Positions 33,376 to 43,499 of a DNA stretch of 64,000 bases are shown piece by piece (positions within the stretch are counted from its first letter, which is position 1; each line of letters starts with the position of its first letter). Below the pieces are notes generated by a model that worked only from the letters and a program-made list of their open reading frames with translations, made no database searches and was not told the origin of the DNA. Position numbers and translations under genes: made by a program. This DNA comes from Cryptomeria japonica (taxonomy: Eukaryota; Streptophyta; Pinopsida; Cupressales; Cupressaceae), in NCBI RefSeq assembly GCF_030272615.1, contig NC_081415.1, forward strand, positions 420,350,257-420,414,256. The letters run 5' to 3'.

Positions 33376-34917
33376 AATAAAAGAAGACGATGAAAACCTG
33401 GCAAACAAGCGCTATCTGTCGGCAATCTCTTCCATCTATTAGTTCATGCATTTTTCTACTTGCATCCATTCATTTTCAATCAACAATATTCATATCCATC
33501 ATAAAGCCTTTGTACACACGCAAAAATCCCAGGTGGTTTCTTGCCATGGTTTGGATCATGGGATACATCATAACGACTTTGTTTCTAGGCTTGGGGTAAA
33601 ATCCTACACCTAGCTGGGGGCAAAACTTTGGATCAATTTTGAGCTTAATCAAATAGGTAGAGTGAACAGTCAGACAACTGTTATCAAGTGAAAACTGAGA
33701 CATGTACAACGTTGAACACGAGATCAAACTATCAATTATCAAACTATCACAAACTCAATCTAAGACCATCACACACTTTTTGGTGGATGATATCTTTTGG
33801 ATAATGATTTTAACATGATTGTTTGACTTTTCTATATTGCTTTTCGCTATCATGATTTCTGAGACATGATCATCGAAGTATCATTGAAGACATTTCCAAT
33901 TTGCGTATTGAAATGATTAATACTGCTTGTTTTACGCAAGCAACACTCAGGTCATCTCGGTTCAATTATACCTTGATGCTTGTGTTAACTTGCTATATCA
34001 AAATCCAGGAAATAAGTGCTCAGGTTATCATGGTTTAATTATACCATTGATGTTTGCACTCACTTCCCACATTTCAAAAGCTCAATGATGACAAAAACAA
34101 AAAATAATCCAGTGACTGGTCTAGTCGTAGCTTTGCATTTCATTGCATTTTAGCTTGCATTTCATTCTTGTAGGGGATCCTACATGATCCTTTTATCCAA
34201 GGTTAAATATATCACAGGAATCATCAAAGTATCATCACAAGTGTATACACAATCAGAATGATGACTCATCTCTCTCATGATATTATCGACCTAGCCCAAA
34301 TCTTATGCTATCTCTCTCAACAGAATCAACATCAGCATATCCAAATCTTTTTGCAACTTGATATCAACAAACTGTCAGTTCTTTATCTAATCAACCTTAT
34401 CAAATCAAATCAATCATTCAAACCTAATCTCTCTATCATGTCTTATATAGGATGAATCCTTCCTGAAACCAAACAATCTGATTTTGATTCATGTCTTATA
34501 TAGGATGAATCCTTCCTGAAACCAAACGTTCTGATCATGTCTTATATAGGATGAATCCTTCCTGAAACCATACGCTTTGATCATCGTTGTCTTATACAGG
34601 ATGAATCCTTCCTCAAACTAGACTGAATTTTGATCTTATCAATCTAATTGATCAAGATTTATCAATCTTACCAATCTAAGCAATCAAGCTAATACAAGAA
34701 CTCACATTTTCATCAAAACACAGTTGCAGAGATCAAATCAAAGCTATCGGGATATCAATTTCGCAAAAACTCCAAAGATCAATTATCTAAATTGATCTCT
34801 TGAGGGGGCATCATCATATCGGAATTTAGCAATCAAGAGCTGGGGCATCCTATCAAATCAATATCAACATCAAAATGAGATTAGTCTTTGAATCAACGCA
34901 TCATCACACCTTGCTTC
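33376..34917 (+). other. Copy B post-pol tail (non-coding) with two repeat arrays
   Basis: No ORF worth calling. It corresponds block for block to copy A 20,038-21,654. It contains the doubled GGTTCAATTATACC unit (about 33,935-34,070). A four-copy tandem repeat starts at 34,440, 34,493, 34,539 and 34,589, each with TCTTATATAGGATGAATCC then TTCCTGAAACCA. Element-2 DNA at 7,320-7,860 is homologous to part of it. Confidence 0.7.
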
Positions 34918-34931
34918 AAAGAGGGGCAAAA
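34918..34931 (+). other. Copy B polypurine tract
   Basis: AAAGAGGGGCAAAA immediately precedes the LTR start TGTATACACC. It has the plus-strand priming role and is identical to copy A's PPT. Confidence 0.8.
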
Positions 34932-35971
34932 TGTATACACCTAAAAATGGTCTGAAGATAATTAATTAAATAAGAAATTATTTAATTAATCCTCCTCCCC
35001 AATTTATTTGAATTCATCAACAATTTGATTAAATCTTCCATTCATCTACTTATTAATAAATCTAAGGATTTATTTAATAGATTCATTTCAACCCTTTGAT
35101 TAATTAATTCAAATTAATTAATTTCCTCCATCAAAATCATTTCTTCTAATCCTCTAATTAATTAAAACAAATCAATTATGAGTTGATTGAGATTAATTAG
35201 CCTTTTCCTATTATTTGAATTTTTAAATTCAAATTCTCCTAACTTCTACCACTCCTAAACCTAACCCATTCCATCCTAACCACCATGTTCCCTTTCATCC
35301 AGCTTCTTCTAGAAGCTTTGTGACACTTGTCACTAAGTGTTTCCTTTCATCTAACCTCTTCTAGAAGCCTCTTGACACTTGTCAACATAGAGATGACATA
35401 TGTTCCCTTTAATCCAACCTCTTCTCAACCCTCGTCCAATTTAACCATTGATATCTTCAAATCAATCTTGACCGTTGATTCCTGCCACATCACCCTTAGC
35501 CTTGGGAAATCTTATAAATAGGCCTCATTTTGGAGCACAAAGGGTCCCAATTTCATATCATTTTTTGCATCCCAATTGATTCATCTCATTTGCATTCAAG
35601 CATTGTTATTATAGGCATCTAGCTTCTAGTTTATCATTTCAAGCATTGTTATCATGTTCAAATCTTAGCTTAATTGCATCTTCATTCTAGGCTATTTTCT
35701 ATAATAATCATGAAATAATATAGCTTATTCATGCTATCATTTCTAGATCATGCATCTTCATCATTCAAATCCTCCATCTAAGTGTAGTCAAGTCACTGGA
35801 ATTTGCATAATAAGATCTGAGAGCAAAATTCATACTCGTATTTACTAGGAGGCGATAGATCGCTTAGTTATGGTTTTATCTTTCTTTGATTTAAATTCAT
35901 TAACCATGCTTGTAATGATCTATTGAGTGTTTTTGTGTTTGCAAGTACATGTACACATCACATACACGACA
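34932..35971 (+). repeat. Copy B 3' LTR
   Basis: TGTATACACCTAAAAATGG to CATACACGACA, about 1,040 bp. It holds a perfect palindrome ATTAATTAAATAA / TTATTTAATTAAT with a 4-nt loop at 34,961-34,990, a TATA box TATAAATAGG at about 35,513, and the R/U5 part repeated at 27,136-27,596. Its right end abuts element 3 gag. Confidence 0.9.
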
Positions 35972-37503
35972 ACCCCATTGTTAATGGTGTTCTTACTTTT
36001 ATTCCAAAAGAAAGGTTTATCTTTCCCATTTGATTCATCTTTGCTGTCTTTGAATAGATTAATGGTGCCTTGCTCAATAAGGACTTTCTCAATTGTTAAA
36101 CCCTTTTCAATGACTTTTTTAAAAGTGGACAAACAAGATTTTCTTAATTCATATCCAATGTCCTTGTTGACGTTTTGAGTGAAAATATCTACCATTTGTT
36201 TTTGAGGAATGTCACAAGAGCATAGACTAGCTAAACTTCTCCACCGCTATAAGAATGATCCAAAGGACTCTCCATTTTTCTTCTTGGTATTACACAAAGT
36301 AGTCACTTATACATTTGTTTCAATATTGTATAAGAAGTGTTGTATGGAAGTCTCTTCCAAACCACTCCATGATTTAATTCTAGGCGGAAGTTGGGAGAAC
36401 CATTTCATAGCTTGTCCACTTAAACTTTGTGGAAATAGTCACATCAAATATGTTTCCTCTCTTGCTACCTCAATGCATGCTGTGAAAAATTCCCTTATAT
36501 GTGTCTTAGGATCTCCCTTGCCCCTATACTTATAAAATTTTGGTGTCACAAAACATGGAGGAAAAAGAGGCATTGGTATGCTTCTGTCGAAAGGATAAGG
36601 AAATATGTCTTTCATTATATACTCTTGCTTTGGTGCATGCATATCTGCCATCTGTTTTTGTAAATCCTTGATTTGTTGTTGCAAGTCCTTTGTAGGTGGT
36701 GTCTTATCTCTTTGTGTTAGTCGTATGCCCAAGCCACCAAGTGGAGGAGGAGGGATATAGTGCATGTATGGATGCTATTGGTCATAGATGTGCTCATATG
36801 GTGGGGGAACATAATTGTAATTAGCATAGGAGCCACTTGGTATGGTATTATAATGAGGATCACTAGGCCTAGGTCAATTGTACATGTCATGACCATGAGG
36901 ATAAGAGGTATCATAAGAATGATCCTGAGTATTGCCCCCAAATCTGACACAAGGTCTCCTTGTGTCATAATTTTGAATGTTCCCTTGGGTATAGTTGTAT
37001 GTACTGGTATTAGCTTGATGGCTATCTTGTTGTTGATCATGTATTTCTCTTTCATGAAAGAGGGTGACCACAGGGTTGTTCATGAGATTTTTTAGAAAAA
37101 TTGGTATGAGCATGAGTGTTGGTGACTTCTGGTTTTTGAAATAAGGATGAAGGTGACTTAAGCATGAGAAGTTCTCTCCTATTACCAGCATTATGCCTCT
37201 AGGATTTGCATTTGCTTGATTTATTTGATTTGAACCCTCCTCTAAAATTTGTGACACATCAAAATCATAAGGTAATATTGTTCCACTTTGTGCCATTACT
37301 TGAACAAAATATTGACAATCTCTTCTTATGATTTCCTCAACCATTCTATTGAACCTTGGATTTATGATAGTCTCTTCAATGTCGGCAGAAGTAATGGATT
37401 CATTGTCATTGTCGTCGTTGTTCTCATTTTCTGTTGGATTACCGTGGTTATCAAAATTTTGTGGGTTATAAAATTCATTTGCATCAAACTCATAGGTACT
37501 CAT
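35972..37503 (-). pseudogene. Element 3: gypsy Gag with capsid (Retrotrans_gag) domain, truncated
   Basis: The ATG at 37,503 starts MSTYEFDANEFYNPQNFDN, followed by an acidic Asn-rich region. A Tyr/His/Pro-rich stretch and a coil (LQQQIKDLQKQMADMHAPKQ) come next. The Retrotrans_gag capsid core follows: FYKYRGKGDPKTHIREFFTA (about 36,540), FPQSLSGQAMKWFSQLPPRI, and later VDIFTQNVNKDIGYELRKS. It is cut at 35,971 by the copy B LTR; a possible continuation lies at 18,672-18,997. Several stops and shifts make it a pseudogene. It is a good example of the Gag that A and B lack. Confidence 0.75.
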
Positions 37504-39330
37504 GTTGAGAGATCTTAGAGATTCCTCAGCTTCTCTTCTAGACCTTCATGAATGAGTTTTCACTCATGAACAAAATCTTTGCTAAAATGAAAGATGGAAG
37601 AAAATGTGAAGACTATGGAAGATGAAGAAGGAATATGGAATGGAATGAGAATCTAGGGTTGTCTTGCAATGTCAAAAAATGTAAGTCCAAGATAAGTGAT
37701 CTAAATTAAGGTGTGGCTTCCGAAGAGATGATAGATCTCTTGATGAGATAAGTTGACCTTGACTAAAGAGATCCAAATGGGACCCTAAGATGATAGATTT
37801 GATATGAGAACCACTTAGTGATATGTTGTAGTATGTTTGCAAGATAAGATGAGGACCACTAAACAACCTTTTGACTCTAGTTTAAAAAGTGTGTATTAAG
37901 GACTACAAATGATGACTGAAAGTGATTGAAAATGTGTGACAAAGCTGTGATAAAGACTAGTTGACTAAAAATGATGTCCTAGGGAAAGTTTACGGAGAAT
38001 CTCTTTTGATCTCAAAACACAGACGTGTTGTGAGTTCACAGACATGATTAATAAACCCACACAAATGTAGTTTCTCAGTGCATGGACGCATTTTTACTGG
38101 TAATAATGCAATTCTCTGTTGTAAACACAAACACAATTCTGCCCTACATAGACGCGTTCTCCCACTATCAATGTTTGTTTAGTTTGTTTTTTTTGTTCAA
38201 AGACGTGGTTTTAAACAACTCAAATGATGTAATATGTTGCATGGGCATCATTTTAAGATACAACCACATTGTATCTAATTAAGGCAATATTCTCTGAGTT
38301 TTCAAAGAATCAAATACACGATTCTACCCTACATAGATGCGACTTCTAGTTACAAATGCAATTTAATCTATCACAAACACATTTTTCTGATGTTTTGACA
38401 ATTTTCTCAAATTTTTCAATTTTCTTTGTTCAAATACACACTAGGAAAGTATCCAGACACGACCAGAAAGATCACATACATGCTGATATTTGACACAAGC
38501 GTGTTTTTGGCAAATTTTACAAATGTTGAGTGTGACCAAATATCAATGTTGAATGTCTTGTGGCAATAAAAAACAACACACGATGAAGACATAATGTCTG
38601 AAGGTGTTTTATTAAATTTTGATTGTAATGTGTATGTTCAAAAGATTTCCACTTGTATAACACAAATCGAAGACACTTGAAAGCCTGCACAACCTAGGTT
38701 GGAAAGAGAAACCATTAAATGGGGCCCCTGGGACATAGAAATACCTCAAACAATTGGACATATAGAGATTCTAGTAGCATTGGCTCCCCACCATGGCACT
38801 CACTTCTTGGGAATACCAAATTCTCTTACCTTGAAGATATAAAGATATTTTAATCAAGGGATTCCTAGCTCATCTTGAGTGGGTACATTAGGGGTATCTA
38901 CGAGGTACGATCCACACACCCTTAACCATTAAATGTAGGGATTTTGGGCCTCTAAAAAAAAAGGCGTCTAGTGGGGAAACTTTTGTGGTCCTTGGTGTCT
39001 ACCTATGCATAAGTGGCTCATTTAAGAACCCATTTCTAGTCCCCGAGAGGATTTTTACACATATCACACAAGTGTAGATATTGAGGGAAAACCATTAGTG
39101 TAGATACACGTCACCAAGTTGTTGTGGATTTCTCCTAACATATTAATTTATATATTGGGTTGAAGAAGTACCACTTGGGTTGTTCCCTCTGACTAGCTTG
39201 GCCTTATGGGCTACTTGGGAGGCAAGCCCTTCTACCTAAACAAATAAAATAATAAAAATTTACACCTCATGTAGCGTTGTAAATTTCCACTGATCCAATT
39301 TACACCACATGTTTTTGCTCCCACTTTATC
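37504..39330 (-). other. Element 3 leader (non-coding)
   Basis: No coding signal. A CpG-motif cluster lies at 38,015-38,510 and the conserved gypsy leader block at 39,166-39,290 (TACCACTTGGGTTGTTCCCT then CTTGGCCTTATGGGCTACTT). The homology stops near 39,330, where LTR-like plus-strand sequence begins; the PBS and 5' LTR of element 3 are not identified. Confidence 0.6.
38015..38510. repeat. Cluster of short leader motifs (ACAGACGCG type)
   Basis: Scattered copies of an ACAGACGTG/ACATAGACGCG/ACAAACACA-like word, for example CACAGACGTGTTG, TGCATGGACGCATTT, TACATAGACGCGTTC, CAAAGACGTGG, TACATAGATGCGA and ACACAAGCGTGTTT. Spacing is about 20-60 nt with one longer gap. It occupies the position equivalent to the GTCGTACGAG cluster of A/B and the TTTAGCGCATAG cluster of element 1. 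Confidence 0.6.
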
Positions 39331-40114
39331 GTGTCATATCCTCATGCTCTCTCTAGGTCCATTTAGGTCTAATTATCCAACTTTGATGCCATCCACACCC
39401 TTTGGTGGGTCTCACTGTAAGATGCCTACTCCTTGGCTCCTTGTTTTGGTCCCCTTTACAGAAGGACCAGAGAGTGGAATGCCCTGGTTCAGACCAAGGT
39501 ACCCCAAAATTCCTTGGTCCCTCTCAAAGGGGCCCCAATTTAAAATGGGGTAATTGTTATATCTCCCCACCAACATTTGATTCTCGAGGCTACACAGAAC
39601 TGTTGGAGGCTAGCCTAATCGATAAATTACCTAGGGAACCCTATATAAAGACATCTTATGAATTTATTTTGACATCTATTATCTATCCCAAACATTCGTG
39701 CATCTGTGAAGCATTCATTATCAAGAATCTTTAGAGTTTCAAGGCTGAATATTCATCATTCAAGCATTGTGGAGCAAAGTTATATCAATTTTCATGCAAT
39801 CATGTGTGTGTGATTAGGTTTTTTCATGTCCACGTGTTTTTTATTACATTCAAAGAACATTGCATCATCATCAACAATTGCAAATCTAAGGTATATCTCC
39901 CTAACATTTAATTTAATATTTGCATTACTTCATTCATGGTTAATTTGAAAATCAGGGTTTGAACTACCTGTATTTCCAATATTTTTCTCTTTCTTTCTAT
40001 GTGTAGGAAACAGGTGTGGAGCTATACCCAAGAAATTCGACAAAGTCAATAGTGACGAATAGGTCAGCTTTTGACGATGAAAAATTCAAAGGACCATTAT
40101 GGATCTATGATACC
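39331..40114 (+). other. LTR-like segment with TATA box, plus orientation
   Basis: A GC-richer stretch (39,400-39,560) is followed by CCCTATATAAAGAC (TATA at 39,642) and then an AT-rich stretch with CAAGCATTGTGGAGCAAAG, resembling the R/U5 layout of the A/B LTR. No clear TG...CA ends or second copy were found. The ORFs 39,344-39,734 here are not gene-like. Confidence 0.4.
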
Positions 40115-40987
40115 TGGTGTATACCGTAAAAAATGATGATGATAAACATTGCAAAACCACAAAAGATCCAACCACAAATAAACCCTAGTTCTATAATAAA
40201 GAATTCACCATACACCAATGAAGAAACCTAAGAACATGTAAATAAAAAAATAAAACAATAATACCATTCACATGCCAAGTAGGGTTTGATCTCCATTGTT
40301 TCATGTCTCCATTGATCTTGTTTAATATATTTTCTCTCAGTTTTTTTATGTGCACAAGAGCTCAACAAAGAACGGATTATGGTTGTGAAGTTGCTTGATC
40401 ACAAGAAGGCTTGATTGCAAAATTACTTAGATGCATTAGGGGTGTGAAAAGATAAGAGTGTCTTCTTATATAGAAGACATCTCAGAAAATGAAGGGATAG
40501 GATTAAGAGGTGAAAAGATAAATGGTTGACTAGGATTAAAGGGTAGGTAGGAAAAATAATATAATATGAAGGGGTATTTAGAGGAAAATTAAGAGATAAA
40601 TGACAATTGTCATGGAGAGAAAAAACTAATGAATTAATTATATAAATGAAGATCTATTTAATTAAAAGAAGAAGTGGTACAACTTGAGTTGGTCTAGTGG
40701 TGGAGAACTTGTGCTCTTGAAACAAAGGTCACAAGTTCAAATCCGACAAAGGGAGTAGGGTATGTACACCTTATCGGCTTCGACCCATTACCTATCAAAA
40801 AAAAAAAAAATTAAAAGAAGTGGGACCAATTAAATAAATAAAATATTTATTTAAATTGGAAAAGGCTTAAAAGAGGATAAATGAATTAATTAAAAAAATA
40901 AAAATCTATTTAATTAATAGAAAGTAGAATAAAGTAATTAAATAAAATATTTATTTAATTATGAGAGGACAATTTTAGGTGTCTACA
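40115..40987 (-). repeat. Gypsy LTR (apparently solo) carrying a SINE
   Basis: In element sense it begins TGTAGACACCTAAAATTG at the right end (compare TGTATACACCTAAAAATG in A/B) and ends near GGTATACACCA at 40,115. U3 contains perfect AT palindromes at 40,935-40,961 and about 40,828-40,857. No PBS, gag or partner LTR adjoins it, so it looks solo, though the flanks do not give a clear target duplication. Confidence 0.6.
40678..40810 (+). mobile_element. tRNA-derived SINE with target-site duplication
   Basis: A 133-bp insertion in the LTR U3. A box-A-like TGGTCTAGTGG (40,690-40,700) and box-B-like GTTCAAATCC (40,735-40,744) are spaced as in an RNA polymerase III internal promoter. The tail ends in an A run of about 14. 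It is flanked by TTAAAAGAAGAAGTGG (40,662-40,677) and TTAAAAGAAGTGG (40,811-40,823), a duplication with one 3-bp indel. The body ends CTTCGACCCATTACCTATC, typical of plant SINE 3' regions in style; the family is not named. Confidence 0.85.
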
Positions 40988-41239
40988 CCTAGTCCCAACA
41001 AAAATTAGGCCAAACTTTGAAGGACAGGTTTCAAACATCTCATTTTTCTCATATCTAGGTTGGTGGCTCTATGGGACATCTACGCTTACTGTTTCTATCA
41101 GAATACTTCAATAATTTTTCATTTTACCCTAATTTCATAATCAATCAAATTCAACTTAGAAAGAGGATTAATCAACTCCACACCCAATTGAATCCAATAA
41201 AAAATATCAGTCTCTTTCTTCACAAGGATTGAACATAGA
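40988..41239. other. Flank between two LTR insertions; no feature recognised
   Basis: About 250 bp without coding or repeat signal. It ends with ATAGA (41,235-41,239), the left target duplication of the copia solo LTR. Confidence 0.5.
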
Positions 41240-43494
41240 TGTTACACACAATGCACCACTAAGAGGGGGAGGGGGTGAATCAGTGGTTCTCAAATCTCTT
41301 TCTCTTTTGCAGTCCTATGTGAGCATACCGGTTGATAGATTTAACTCAATGCAAACTTAACGATTATGGAGGAGACTAACTTAAATGCAAACACACTCAC
41401 AAGGGGACATCACATAACACCAGCATATACGAGGAAAACCCAAGATGGGAAAAACCTCAGTGAGAAATGTTGTTGGAGTCTACTGCTCCAATCCAACCTC
41501 ACAATAAACACAGTTACAAAGTTTAGGGCACTAACCTAAGGAGCACCAACCCCTAACTTGAGGGCTCCAACCTAAAGAGCTACAACCCCTACACCAAGCT
41601 ACAACTCAGTGTTCACAATGTAAACATCAAATACATAAGTATTTATTTTGTTACAAGTGAATCTTGCAACCATTATACATATCTTACTTTGTCGGTGAGA
41701 TACCTTCTCTACTTCACCAACTCACTTCTCTGCTGCTCTTCACCTGTTGCATCTCTACTGGTAAGCCCTACCAGTTTATCTCTCTTCTAAATTTCTCTCA
41801 CTGTATCTCCTCCTCACCACTCTGTTCTTCACCGATTCAACTCTTTGTCGGTTCTCTGTCTATCTTCTCTGCAGTCTCCTTTACCTCTATTATGCCGGTA
41901 TGAATACTACCGATTCTTCTCTCCAACTGGTTGAATGCTTCAACCAGGTTCTCTCTTACTCCTAGTCTCTTCACAGATGCTCGTTGAGCACTTGCCTGAT
42001 TTTCTCTTGCTTGCAGAAGTCTTCAACTTTGCAATCACACAATATTAATTTGTTCAACAACAACAAACTTTCTCTTCGGCCCCCACACTTATAGCCAGGT
42101 TCTCCCTCCAAAAACTAATTCAAAATCCAAGTGGTTAGGGTTTCCTCACCATCCTCAAGGTAAACCAAATCCAATCAGATCTTGCATGATCTGATCTTTT
42201 TGACATCCAATTGCACAACTCCACCATATTCACATCTCCTAGATCACACCTTCCATCTCTGGCGACTTGCTTTTTACCCTAATAGCTGATCCCTTGGTCA
42301 ATCATGAAAGAACTGTCGTGTTGTTTCCTCCGTTGCCTCAATCTTCTCAATCACTCTTATCTGACTCGTAGTTTTCTTCCAGACCTCGAGCCTCAAACCC
42401 CTGCAATAGCTCTGCAACATGTCTCATGATTTGAGTGACTTCTCATTAAATTCAACCAACCCTGCAACAACCCTATTGATGTACATTCCATCTTTTATCC
42501 ACACACATGTTCACCACGTTGACTCCATATGGAATCCATATCGACTAACTACCAGCTTGGCACTTCATGTTGGTCCAAATGGGATCACCGACCAACCACT
42601 CAATCGGTTCCTCTTTCCTGTCGATTCATTAACCTCGTCGGTACCACATACTATACCAGTAACCTTATCATATATTCATTCTACTCCTTGCTCATATTAC
42701 CAGTGAGCTTTACATACTGGTTATCACTCTTGATGATACCAGTCATCATCCTTCACTAGACTCCTTCATCAGTTAGACCATTCTCCTCTGACTGTATCTG
42801 CTCAGCCAATTTGTCTGAATGACAAACACACCACTTTTCTGTTGTATCAGCATCTCAACATGTCTTCTCTGTCGGTCCAGTGCATAACCCTGATCTCATG
42901 CACTTAAGGCATTCCCTCAATTTATCGATGGATCTAGAGTGATCCTTCAAGTCCTTTCCTTTACCTATTTACTCTTATCCCACCAAACTATAATGCACTT
43001 TAATGCATATAGGGGATAAGCTCCACTTACTTGGTGGAGGAACACCTTGTCATCTGCTCATGTGAGTTCCCTATTTGTGCAACATATCTTCAAACAATCA
43101 TATGTGAACCGGTGTGAGCACATACATTGTCAGTCATTGCTTCTCATGATGACTGCATCTTTATCTGATGGGAGTCCTGTTGTTCTACAACCTCACAACA
43201 TACTGGTGATCTGTTCAATCTTCTCTTCCAGTGTGGATGTGATTCAGATAATATTCTACCTCTTCATCATAAACAACCTCTCAAACACCTCTCTATCTCA
43301 TCACACAAGTCGGGCATTAACTTGTGTGCAGGTGACTCTTGAGGTCATCATCCTTACCTTACCTGTGTTCTACAACACAATGTGATATCCAAGATATCAC
43401 ATCCTATACTCCTTCATAGAAGTGTTGCACATACATCTCATCCACCAGTGGTCATCCCATACCGGTTGACATCAATGACAACACTATGCCAACA
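41240..43494 (-). mobile_element. Copia-type solo LTR with exact 5-bp target duplication
   Basis: In element sense it starts TGTTGGCATAGTGTTGTC (right end, 43,494) and ends GTGTGTAACA (41,240), about 2.25 kb. It is flanked on both sides by ATAGA (41,235-41,239 and 43,495-43,499). U5 has CACCCCCTCCCCCTCTTAG, and the U3 start has the word TTGTCATTGATGTCAA, as in other copia LTRs here. It has no internal domain, PBS or second LTR, so it is a recombination product (solo LTR). The ORFs inside are not genes. Confidence 0.85.
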
Positions 43495-43499
43495 ATAGA

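Larger units (their letters stand above)
27136..35971 (+). mobile_element. Copy B: gypsy element with protease-RNase H-integrase only (truncated 5' LTR)
   Basis: Plus-strand order: partial 5' LTR (27,136-27,596), PBS, leader, gag-like tail, protease, linker, RNase H, integrase, A-rich array, tail, PPT and full 3' LTR (34,932-35,971). It is the same family as copy A and inverted to it. It lacks RT and Gag capsid as A does. I count about 18 mismatches over roughly 460 bp shared by its two LTRs, by eye, so it is not recent. Confidence 0.85.

Noticed and set aside
33219-33425. Phe-rich minus-strand ORF
   Set aside because: Produced by the A-rich tandem array read on the other strand.
40678-40810. 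Functional tRNA gene
   Set aside because: Box A and box B are present, but there is no cloverleaf with acceptor pairing, and the A-tail and target duplication show a SINE.
41664-43385. Several Ser/Thr-rich ORFs on plus
   Set aside because: They are all inside the copia solo LTR, antisense to it, with no domain.
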